The notes under the pieces were generated by a model. It was given only the letters and a program-made list of their open reading frames with translations. It was not told the origin of the DNA and searched no databases. This document shows, piece by piece, positions 35,741-47,207 of a stretch of 64,000 nt of DNA (positions are counted from its first letter, which is position 1; the number at the start of each line of letters is the position of its first letter). The translations under genes and the position numbers were made by a program. Source of the DNA: Crotalaria pallida (lineage: Eukaryota > Streptophyta > Magnoliopsida > Fabales > Fabaceae); assembly GCA_037953625.1 (NCBI GenBank), contig CM075651.1:62172501-62236500 (forward strand). The letters are read 5' to 3'.

Positions 35741-36712
35741 TTATATTACTAAACTTAGATCTCTGAATTCTTCGATTAGTGCTAACTCCTTAATCATCAT
35801 AGCACTCAAATGAAAGGTCATTCGGCTTAACGCATCCACTACTACATTGGCTTTTCCAGGATGGTACTGAAGCTCAAAATCATAATCCTTTAAAAATTCC
35901 ATCCAACGACGTTGCCTCATGTTAAGCTCCTTCTGATCAAAGAGATATTTCAAACTCTTGTGATCACTAAACACTTGGAATGTGGTTCCATAAAGATAGT
36001 GTCTCCAAATCTTCAATGCAAACATTATTGCTGCCAATTTCAAGTAATGAGTAGGATAATTTTCTTCATGGGTCTTCAACTGTCTTGACGCGTAAGCAAC
36101 AACTTTACCTTCCTGCATCAATACAAATCCTAATCCTTGTTTTGAGGCATCACAAAATACCTCAAAACTTTTATGTGGATCAGGTAATATTAATACAGGA
36201 GATGATGTTAACCTTTCCTTCAAAGTCTGGAAACTATCTTCACACTTCTCGTCCCAAACGAAAGGTTTCTCTTTACGAGTCAGACGCGTCATAGGAAGAG
36301 CAATCTTTGAAAATCCTTCAATAAATCTTCTATAGTATCCAGCTAACCCCAAGAAACTACACACTTCTGTAACTGATTGGGGTCTTTCCCATTTCAACAC
36401 AGCATCAACTTTTGCTGGATCCACTACTATTCCGTCTTTCGAAATCACATGCCCTAAGAAATTAATCTTCTCCAACCAAAATTCACACTTTGAGAATTTG
36501 GCATATAACTGCTTTTTCTTCAACACTTCTAACACCAATTGAAGGTGAACTGCATGCTCTTCCGAATTCTTCGAGTAGATTAGTATATCATCAATGAATA
36601 CGACTACAAAAGCATCAATATAAGGTCGGAAGACTCTATTCATATAATCCATAAATACTGCAGGGGCATTGGTTAATCTAAACGGCATCACTACATACTC
36701 GTAATGACAATA
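35741..36712 (-). pseudogene. pol: Second half of reverse transcriptase and RNase H of element D
   Basis: Continues the frame after a UGA (36713-36715). Has VVMPFRLTNAP (the family has PFGLTNAP), the catalytic FIDDILIYSK, FLGHVISKDG, KWERPQSVTEV, then RNase H (FEVFCDASKQGLGFVLMQ, KIWRHYLYG, FSDHKSLKYL, YHPGKANVVVDALSR). Ends at a UAA (35741-35743) where B has glutamine, consistent with CAA to TAA. No frameshift separates it from the neighbours. Confidence 0.92.
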
Positions 36713-38554
36713 TCAAGATCGGAATGCCGTCTTTGGAATATCCTTTTCTCGAACTCGAATCTGATGGTACCCCGACCTCAGATCGATTTTAGAGAAGATT
36801 GAAGCTCCTCGAACTTGATCCATTAAATCGTCGATTCTCGGCAATGGATACTTATTCTTAACTGTGACTTTATTTAATTGCCGATAATCCACACACATTC
36901 TCATGCTTCCATCTTTCTTCTTAACAAACAATACCGGTGCACCCCAAGGGGAAACACTTGGTCTGATAAATTGCTTCTGCAACAACTCTTCGATTTGCTT
37001 CTTTAGCTCAGCCATCTCCGGTGGCGTCATTCGATAAGGTGCAATTGAGATAGGACCAGTTCCAGGAATTAACTCGATGCTAAACTCAATTTCACGCTTA
37101 GGCGGCAGTCCAGGGACTTCTTCTGGAAATACTTCAGGAAAATCCTTTATCACAGGGACATCTTCGATTTTCACTTCCTTCTCTACCTTTGCACAGGCTA
37201 ACTGGATGCATCCTTTGGTTATCACCTCACGATAGGTAATGGTTTTTCTATCACAGTCAATGAGCACTTGGTTCTTGGACATCCAATCCATTCCCAAGAT
37301 AACATCTAATTGTGACAGAGGCAAACAAATAAGGTCTACTTGGGTTATCCGGTCTAACACCTGAACGGTACAACCCAAACAGGCTTTAGAGGTAACAACT
37401 ACCGGATTGGTAGGGGTAGACACTTCAAGCTTATAGGGTGTATTGATTATGGTTAGGTTTAAGCGATTAGCACAATCATATGAAACAAATGAATGTGTGG
37501 CTCCAGAATCAAACAAAAAGTTACAAGGTTGGCCATTTAGAAGAAAGTTACCTTGGACAAGGTTTTCAGATTGGCTAGCTTCAACGCCATTGACAGTAGA
37601 GACTCTCCCAAAACTGGTTGGTTTCCTGTCAGCATTTCCAGATTCCACCTTCCTTGGTTCCTTGCAGTAACGAGAAATATGGCCAGGCTTTCCACAATTG
37701 AAGCAAGTAGGAGTCCGGCTAGTTGTTCCAAAATGGTGCTTCTTGCACTTGTCACACAGAGGGGCTGGGTTCTTGACTCCTGAATCAGCTTTATCCTTAT
37801 TTTTCTGATGGTAAGGTCCTCCTTTACCATGCTGATTCCTACCCTTATGGCGTTGCGGTCCATATCCTTGCTGATTCCTTTTAGCTCGCATAAACTCTTC
37901 TTCGACTTTCTTGTCTTCTTCATATATTCTGCATTGATTCACTAAGGCTGGAAAACTCCGAATATTCTGATATCCGAAAGTAGACTTCAAATCCGGTCGC
38001 AGACCGTCTTCAAACTTGATGCACTTCGAACGCTCATCAGGGTTATGATGGTAGTATGGAGAATACTTGCTCAGTTCCTCAAACTTCGCAGCATGCCCTC
38101 CCACTGTCATGTCCCCTTGAGTCAGCTTAAGGAATTCAATTTCCTTCTTCCTTCTTATATCCTCAGGGAAATACCTTTCGAAGAATTTCTCTACGAAAGT
38201 ATTCCAAGTCACAGCTCTACCTTCAGCAGCTAAAAGTTGAGCAGTATGATTCCACCAATCCTCAGCTTCATTTGTCAGCACATAGGTGGCAAAAGTCACC
38301 CTCTGATTATCAGTGCAATTCATGGTTCGGAAAATCTTTTCCAAATCACGAATCCACTTTTGAGCCTCATCTGGGTGATGTCCTCCTCCAAACTTGGGCG
38401 GATCACATTGACGAAATTCCGAGATGCCTTGAAATTCAGCTGGAACCTGGTTCCTAGGTGGTTGCTGTCCTGTAGGGTGCTGTTGCATATTCTCGAATAC
38501 TCTCGAGATTCGATCTAATGCTTCAGCAAGTTGATTATTGTTTCTAGCAGCCAT
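36713..38554 (-). pseudogene. gag-pol: Gag, protease and first half of reverse transcriptase of element D
   Basis: The frame opens at 38581, but the start is more likely MAARNNNQLA at 38554, matching family starts. Gag core: FRQCDPPKFGGG, WIRDLEKIF, EAEDWWNHT, FFERYFPEDIRRKKE, EELSKYSPY; CCHC knuckle CFNCGKPGHISRYC. Protease active site FLFDSGATHSFV is intact. RT begins with APYRMTPPEMAELK, VKKKDGSMRMCVDYRQLN and FSKIDLRSGYHQI. Ends with UGA (36713-36715) replacing the arginine of RSRYGH, consistent with CGA to TGA. Gag and pol form one frame, as in Tekay elements. Confidence 0.93.
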
Positions 38555-38619
38555 AGTAACCTGCACTATGAACTGAATCAATAATCGATCTTAAGACTAA
38601 ACACACACTCTAATACTAA

Positions 38620-38640
38620 CATACTCTAATGGTTAGTATG
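38620..38640 (-). other. Leader hairpin of element D
   Basis: Arms CATACT (38620-38625) and AGTATG (38635-38640), 9-nt loop, about 37-57 nt past the PBS. Similar position to the hairpins of A, B, C and E, with different sequence. Confidence 0.5.
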
Positions 38641-38676
38641 TAAGGCCATACTCTAAAGCCAAGAGTCGGGACCATT

Positions 38677-38688
38677 GCTCTGATACCA
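38677..38688 (-). other. Primer binding site of element D
   Basis: Reverse complement TGGTATCAGAGC, four bases from the LTR at 38693. Confidence 0.88.
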
Positions 38689-38692
38689 TAAG

Positions 38693-41615
38693 TGTAACGA
38701 CCGGAGTCGTCACGGGAATTATGTTATGATAAGTTCATATTATTAATGCGATTTAAGGAAATGATATTGATGTTTTTTATGATGGTATATAAAAATAGGA
38801 AATAATTTAAACCAAATACTTTAATAAAACTGCGTCATTTATATTTCACATAAGGAGTTTAATTTAATGTACATCATTTCACATTGTTTCAGTCAAAAGG
38901 TACTGTATCATAACTCTGAGTTACTAAACTCAGTCAGTGTACATATACATATATATATATATGATAAGGTGTAACCCAGAGCAGTCCACAAAACTCTATA
39001 ATATGATAGGAAGTCGCATAACATTCATCTTAATCAGGGAAAAGATGAATGATAAAGATCACAGGAATTCTGGTCCTGAGGGGACGCATATGCGGGAGAT
39101 GATTGAGACGGCGGATAGTAACTTCCACCACTCCCTCAAGGACTACACTATGTCCCCTCCGGTGCCAATCTCCCTCAGGGAGAAACCTCATCTTGATGCA
39201 TATGGGGTTCTGAGCCATGACCTACAAACAATTAGGGCAAAGGGAGTAAGACAGTGTCATTCACGTACAAATGAATAATTAAATGAACTAGGAATAAACA
39301 AACACAATTAGTCAAGTAGCAATTAAAATCACATAGGCAAATAAGCAATCTCAAATAATCAATTAATAATTACTAAATAACAATTATCAAGCAATAATAT
39401 ATGTTTCTAATGCATGTGCAATGCAATGCGATGCAATGTTCAATGTAATCTCCTCTGTGATATTCTACGAATATCATGCACTTGGCAAATTCACGTTTAT
39501 CGATAACGTCCTCAACGATTCAATTTACGTTTTATCGAAAACGTTCAAACGATCAAATTTTACGTTTTAACGAAAATGCTCAAACGCTCCACGTATGTTT
39601 GACGACAACGTACCAACGATCATACTAAATAGGAAAAGCAATTGGGAGTAAACGTCTTTCCACCAAGTATACAATTACAACCCATGTGTAAATTATACTA
39701 AAGACCGTCCTCCGCAATCACGAAATACTCCGAGAGATCGATAGAATAAAATTATAGTCATTGTAAAATTATCCCGAGTCGAGTCTGCAGAACCCACTCA
39801 TCATAGGACTACTTTACCTATAATTAATTCCCACGGTTATTTGACGTATCACCGTCATAAACCTAATCTCCGCGTATTCTCATACCGATTTAATTAAATC
39901 GAATGTGTCTTTTCCTATTATCTTATCTTAGCTCCATAACACCATGCATGATTTCAATCACAATCAAGTTATTAGGATTGAATTCAAATTATTTAATTGG
40001 CATTGAATTGATGTTAAAAAGGAATTGACATCCAAACATTCTTTTAAATAATAAAAAATAAAGTTTTTATTTTAAAAGAATTAATTAAAAATATTAGGGA
40101 AATATTGGATTAAAGAAAAATACATTTTTCAGGTTCTTGACAGTGTCTATCCGGTTAGAAAGTCGTGTAACCGATTATTCACATTTAAATTTCCCTCTTT
40201 TCAAGTTTTACAGTAACTAACCGGTTAGTAGTTGCAGTAACCGGTTAGTCACTGCAGCATCAGTCCAGAAATGTCACTTTTTAACACCAATTCAAAAACC
40301 TTTCATTTTCAATCCTTATCAATCATTCACAGAACATATATGGACATATTTAAACATGTTCAAACCAGTTATACACATCAATTTCATGAGATTCATATAG
40401 AATTATTCAAGTATGCATAAAATCACATAATTAACACTTAACATGTCAAATTCAATTTCAGAGCTTCTCAAGTCAAATTTATCGTTCCTTTAGCTCATGT
40501 TCAGTTAATATGACTTGCTTGAATGAGTTTTATGTCCTATTTTGGCCTCCAAGCCAAAGTCCCAATTCAAAACCTATGGCCCTTGAGCTTGTAAAGCTCC
40601 TTTACATTCCAAGCCATTTAATAATCATTCTAGCAAATGAATATCTTCTCCCTTACCTATTGAAGCTTTTGAGACTGATTGGAAAGCAAGAGAAAAGCTT
40701 AACACGATTTTGGGACAAAACCACACCTCAGCTGCAACTCTGTTTTCAGTTTCAACAGGGGTTATTGATCAGAGATTTTCAACTCGAATAAGTGGGATAA
40801 ACGTGTAAGAAATGATTAGAATCAAAAATAGGATACACTAACTCAAGATTGAAACAAGTTTGAGACTCTAAAGTAGCTTGAACTTACCACACGAATTCAA
40901 CAAAGATGGCTCCAGAGACTGATTTATGCTCTGTTTTCAAGCATCAACAGAGTCAAATTGCAAAGCTTATAACTTTCTCTACGGTTTATCAAATCAAGTG
41001 GGGTTTGTTTCTAATTCAAGATGGTTCAGAGAGCTTTGTTTTGATATAGAGTTTATGTGTGTTGGTGCTTCAGAGGAAGAAAACAAACTCAAACACAGCC
41101 ACACCATAACAATGAAGTCTGAACTTGTTTTATGAGATGTTAGGAATGATTTGTGTGGCTTTAGAATGGGTTAAGTCACCAAATTTCATGACCACTCATT
41201 CACAGCAGAGATTAGACGCGTTTTCAGGCTAAGGTGGCTGGTGTTGGGGTTAAAAACGTGTTTCCCTTTTTCAATTTGTGTCCAGAACAATCTCAGTTCT
41301 GGGTGTCTGAGAGCACTAACCGGTTACTCGTGCCACTAACCGGTTAGTAAGACACAAATCTAAAAAATCTAAAGATATTATATTTTATTTCTTTTCTTTT
41401 CTTAATATCTTTTAAATTCTTCTTTTATTTTCATAAAAAGAAATAATTACTTTGATAAAATAATTTCCTTTAATTATTTCTTAATTTATTTTTAAAACAT
41501 AATTATATTCTAATCATCATAATTATATTATAATCACATTATAATTTTTATAATAATTAACGTAATTACATATAATTATATTTTATAATCGGGGATTAAT
41601 TTTTGGGGTGTTACA
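38693..41615 (-). mobile_element. 5' LTR of element D
   Basis: A 2,923-bp copy of 31291-34217. Followed at 41616-41620 by CTACC, the right target duplication of D. Together with 31286-31290 this proves a simple insertion into C's LTR. Confidence 0.92.
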
Positions 41616-41620
41616 CTACC

Positions 41621-44175
41621 TAGCACTAATGCCCTTTTCAAAAATAACATAACTTTCTGGGCTTCTAAAAAATTAAACCAAAATAATTACACCAAATTAA
41701 TTTAGGTTCTCTCGTGACTAAATTACACTCCACGGTGTGGAGTGTACTCCTGTTCGGCCATGACTTGTGTAAGCTCCACTTCTGTACCTGTAAAAATATA
41801 GCAAGAAGGGTAGCATTACACAGAACTTAGGAAATAATTTCTAAGAAGTCATAATAGTAAACTAAGCCTAACATTTATATTTTCATCGTAATAATCATAA
41901 TCATTTTCAAGTATTTCACAACATAAACATGTATCATTCACAATCAAAATATGTGGCATTTTCTTCAAAATTATTTTCTTATATTTCTTTTTCAGTTTTC
42001 TTAGTTTTTCTCATATTTCCTCTTTCCTTTTTTTTTCCTTTCTTGTCTTTTCTTATCATGTACCATTAGGTATTTTTGCATGCACCTGTTAGGATGGTGT
42101 CTTCACCCAATAGGTTTTCTTACCTTCACCCAGAATTTTCTTACCGCATAGACCATTAGCTCATTAGGGCCTTTTCTTTGTCCTTTTCTTTCATGCTTTC
42201 TTACACGTCTCATTATTTATTTTATTGATTTAGCTATTGATCTCGCGCGGATCCCAAACACCTAACGAGACTTTGGATCTATGGGATTTACTTACCTGAG
42301 TGAGGATTTCACGTATTGGGAATTCGAGTCTATTCCTTAAAATAGACTCTGTCCTAACAAGGCACCTAATGGGTACGGATACCCGTCACGCGATCAATAG
42401 TTGCTGCCTTTTGTTTAATTTCGTTTATTCCAATGACAATCCAGTATAATTCAAACATATTTGATTCACACTAATATGCAGCAGACAAAATTTTACTCCA
42501 TAATTAGATACCAACCAGATATCAGCCCATAATCAATAAAAATAATCAATACAATTAATCACTTCATAACCAATTTTAAGTTCATCAAAATTAACCAAAT
42601 AATCACTTAACCAATAACCAATAAATAAAAAAAATAATCAATTCATCAAAACATAAGCGGGTTCATTTCTTTAATTTAATAACAGACTTAATATCAACAT
42701 TAACTACCCTATTGTTTTAATTAATCTTTTCTACTCCTAGCCACCACTATAAACAACCTAGAAATCATGTCTTAAATTAAGGTAATACAACCCTCTTACC
42801 TGAGATCCTAGCAATAGAAACAATATAACGTTCACGTCCGCGCCTTTCTCGAGGGTCAGGGACAACAATAACGCGTTGGATCTAAACAGGGACACACGTT
42901 AAAAATAATTATAACATTAAAAGTATATATATATATATATATCAATAAATATAATAAACTAAATTCATTTTTGTCAAAATAATAAATATATATCATTATA
43001 CAATATATCATTTTCTCCAAAACATTTCTTTATTTGAAAATATAGGGATAGTAAAAATATTAATGGATCATCGAATAAATTACATAAATGGGTAAAGGGA
43101 GTTAAGAAGGTTATTTAACTAAGACGGATTTGAAATTGAACGGTCGGATTTTGAGTTATTGGACCGAGAAGTTGGGAAAAATCCCAAAATTCTCTCAACG
43201 TCGCACGCCCTCTTTCTTGTCGTCGCTACTTCTTCTTATGATCTCTTCATTCTTTCTGTACATTTGCTTTTGTTTTTTTAATTAGCACTCTCACTTTCTC
43301 TTTTGGTTTGGGCTGGGCCGTGGGTTTTCTCTTTTTTTTTTTTGTTACTGGTAGTAGATTAGGAAATATATAAATATATTTATTATTTTATGTTCTGTAC
43401 TCATTTGTGGGTTAATGCGTGTAAGTGTTTTGAATTATAACCAAAAGTTTGATGATGCCGAAAATAAAATACATTTAAGTAGAATAATATTATATTTTTA
43501 ATGACTCAAAATTGATTAAAAATAATAAAGTTACCGGTCTAATTTAAAAAGAAACAATTTAATTAACCGGTCCTTAAGGATATATATTGCGTAACAAAAA
43601 GTATAAAAATTCAAATGTAAATATATTTTCTCAATCCTGATATCTAACTTGATAAAATATAATATTCAAAATTTTGAAATAATAAGTCATTATATATAAC
43701 ATATACCAGTAATATATTAAAAACAATCAGGGAGCTAAAAATAAATCAGTCTCAGAACGCTATGAAAATTTATAGGAACACTCAAAATATTAAATTAAAC
43801 ATATCTTTCTAAAGAAACTATTTGTGAAAATGCTTCTAAGACCTGTCACTTGAGCTCCCTGTCAAAATATTAATTAAACTAAATGGAAATACTCTTTTAT
43901 TTTTGTAAAACGTATGATAACAAATTTATATTTATTTTGACTAGAAAACATATTTCAATTATAATGATGAAATCAAAATTTTATTACGATACTCAAATAT
44001 TGAAAACATCATATTAAATCATTTAATTACTTTATTCTTAATTTTCTATTATTATACGTTTCTAACACTAAAAGATCCCTTTTCAACACTCATTTAACCT
44101 TGTTATTATTATTACTATTATTCCAATCGCGCTATTATTCTAATTATACTTGGTATTAAAATTTGGGATGTTACA
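41621..44175 (-). mobile_element. 5' LTR of element C, second part
   Basis: Continues the C LTR after D and matches 25857-28413. Ends GGGATGTTACA at 44175, followed by ATATA (44176-44180), the right target duplication of C. Confidence 0.9.
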
Positions 44176-44180
44176 ATATA

Positions 44181-46411
44181 CATCAAATAACACGGAGGCT
44201 TAGGCCAAAAGTAAATGTCTAAATCCCAACCCTACTCTCCCTGTGAGGGAGAGTAATCCTGCTCGGCCGATCCGAGTGTATACTCCTGCTCAGTACCTGA
44301 AAAATGGTAAGGAGGTGAGTATTACACAATAAAATAGGGAAGCAGTTTCTATTATGCTATACTGAACCACCAAGCCAAACACAATTAATCAAGTAGTGCA
44401 TATAAATCAATAAATCATTCCCAAACCTCTAAATTGATTCTATTTCCAAGAATAAATTTAATTCATTATATCCTTAATTTCCACATTTCATATTTTTGTG
44501 TGATTTAGTTCAGAGTTTTCATGCTAATCATATTCTTGCATAAGTTCGCAATCCGCCTTTTATCACATACACCTTGTATTTTATAAAGACTTTTAGAAAT
44601 TGTTACGTGGATTTCCATCATTGCGTACAGTCTCCTTCGGACAACGTCTTACAGCTGCACACTATGTGTGTCTTACGCGGTCTAAGCGTACAGTCTCCTA
44701 CGGACAATGTCTTACAAGACCTGGATTCCACAATAGGAAGGTGCATCCATCATTGCGTACAGTCTCCTTCGGACAACGTCTTGCAGCAGCGCATCAAGTG
44801 CGTCTTACGCGATCTATGCGTACAGTCTCCTTTGGACAACGTCTTACAAGATCCGGAGAGGCACAATCCAAATGTATCTTTAAGTAATATATAGTATGTG
44901 TGTGTGTCCATAATTGCGTACAGTCTCCTTTGGACAACGTCTTACAGCAGCGCATCAAATGCGTCTTACGCGATCAATGCGTACAGTCTCCTTCGGACAA
45001 CGTCTTACAAGATCTGGAATCACACACTCTTTTTTCTTTAAGTCTTTGAATTTCATTTTCAATTATTCCACTTGGAATCATTCTCATCAATTCATCACTT
45101 TAAACATATATTTATGTTTTTAAAGTTCCAAGAGTCATTTATACCAATTCCAACATCATATTATTATCATTCATCAATTCTAGTGCTCAACATATTTTAG
45201 CAAAATAACAACCACATAACCAAGCATCATAGTCACATTAAGGCACAACATAACAACTCAAAAATATCTTTTGATACATAGTCCCATTTTAACATAATAC
45301 TAACTACCCTAGGGTTCCTTACTCTAAATAACACTTACCTCTTAGTACCCAATATATACACAATACAATCTACCCCCTAGAATATGGTAACACAAACCTC
45401 CTTACCTCAATCCAAGACAAATGGGGAAAAACCTTCCAAGCCCTAGTTCCTAAGTTCCAAATCAAAAGCTCCAAGGATTGAGTGGAAGGAGAGAGATTCT
45501 TGACCTCCATGAAACAATAGAGCATAAATGAGTCATGAATTTGTTAAACCCATTACATGAAATTCGTATATCCATGGGAGGGAGGAGAGAGAAAATTCGT
45601 GTGAGCCCTAGAGAGAGAAAAAGAATGGAAACTTACCAATAGGGATGGATGATGATGGTCAATAAGTGTTGAGCTTGAGGAAGGTGAAAACAAAGCTTGA
45701 CCTTGGTGGGGAAGAAGGGGGTTTCGAATGGGAGGAGGAGAGAGATGGGGGAGTTGTTTTTGTTGAGGGTGGATGGAAGAATGAAGAAGAATGAAGGTGG
45801 AGGTGAGTATATGAGAGAGGGAAGGCATTTTGGGTGGCTGAGATTAGAGGAACCATGGGAAGATTCCCATCAGACGGTCTAGATCGCGACTTGAGAATAT
45901 CAGATACGACCATTTTCGCTTGAGCGAGAACCTACTCGCTTGAGCGAACTTCGTCCAGTAAGTTTGGGTTTTGCTCGAGCCGTTTTCGCTTAAGCGAGAG
46001 CATTTCGCTTAAGCGAACCAAACTCTCGCTTGAGCGAGCCAATTTCGCTTGAGCGAAATTAACTCAGTAACTCAGGTCTGATGGATTACTGTTTCGCTTA
46101 AGCGAGGGATTTTTCGCTTGAGCGAAATCCCACAAACCTGCATTTCCAACTTCAAGCTCCTACAACTTATTTTCTACCCGTTGGATCTTCCCCAAATTTT
46201 GGGACATTTAACTACACATATCCTATTTTAAATCCAACAGTGGAATTCCTGATTTGAGCCACGAAACCTGCATTTAAAATTTCCTAAAGTTCGATGAGTC
46301 TAATTCCTACGCGCATCTAACTATTTATTTTCTAACTTAACCCTTACTTTCATCCATCAAGAACTCATTTACAATGCTAATAGTCTTATAGATAAAAATT
46401 GGGATGTTACA
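44181..46411 (-). mobile_element. 5' LTR of element B, second part
   Basis: Continues the B LTR after C and matches about 18510-20739, including the six-copy repeat (44624-45010) and palindrome cluster (45917-46124). Ends at 46411, followed by ATTTG (46412-46416), the right target duplication of B. Confidence 0.9.
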
Positions 46412-46416
46412 ATTTG

Positions 46417-47207
46417 CTCTTAGATTCTTGGAGAGACAATGGAAGGGATGAGTGTTTTGTTGATGTTGTTGTGTATGTGGTGTTGTGGTTGTTAGTTTTA
46501 TTTTTGCCCAACACCAGCAGCAGCCATCGTGTGGCTGAGAAGGGCCATCTTGGCCCCCAAGTCAAAATCGGACGCACCAGATCAAATCTGGTCTGCGCCA
46601 CTCGCTTGGGCGAGTTTTTACTCGCTTGGGCGAGCTTAAGCACCAGCTGGTGCTGCTGGTGCACCAGAATTGGAAATGGTGCGGTCAGGGAGAAATTTGG
46701 CGCGCCAACACGCGAATCTGGTGCGCTGGTGTGGTGTCGCGCTCGCCTGGGCGCACGGTTGGCTGGCCTGGGCGGTTTTTCCCCTAGCTTGGTGCACCAT
46801 GAACAGTGCACCCGCCTGGGCACATGGCTGGTGCGCCTGGGCGAGAATCAGGGTTTTCAACCTTCGATTCACCGTAACTTCTTCGTTAACCGTCGGATCG
46901 GATCCAAATTTTTAGACATGCTTCTTCACCCCATAAACTTCACATCCAACGGTGGAATTTATTTTCTTAGCATCCTATAATAAATTTCTAATTTTCTCTT
47001 TTCGGTCGATTTCTAACATCTAAAACGCCGATTTAACTCCCGATTTCGCTTATTTGACTTTGCCCAAGGCCACAACTGCCTTCTATACAACCCCTAGGAC
47101 TTATAATCACCACTCACCTATCTACCAAAATTCATTAAGTCGTTATTCCAATTTTTTTAAGGTTTTTAATTAATAATTTCATTTAAATCAAAGTTTAGGA
47201 TGTTACA
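46417..47207 (-). mobile_element. 5' LTR of element A, second part
   Basis: Resumes after B and ends AGGATGTTACA at 47207. Contains CTCGCTTGGGCGAG at 46601-46614 and 46621-46634, the inverted repeat ACCAGAT / ATCTGGT (46576-46592), the palindrome AGCACCAGCTGGTGCT (46638-46653) and further CGCCTGGGCG sites to 46845. These sit about 360-610 nt into the LTR in sense direction. The open frame of 193 residues here is not a recognisable protein. Confidence 0.8.

Noticed and set aside
46399..46980. 193-residue open frame with leucine-rich N-terminus
   Set aside because: It spans the B/A LTR boundary and repetitive GC-rich LTR sequence; no recognisable domain.
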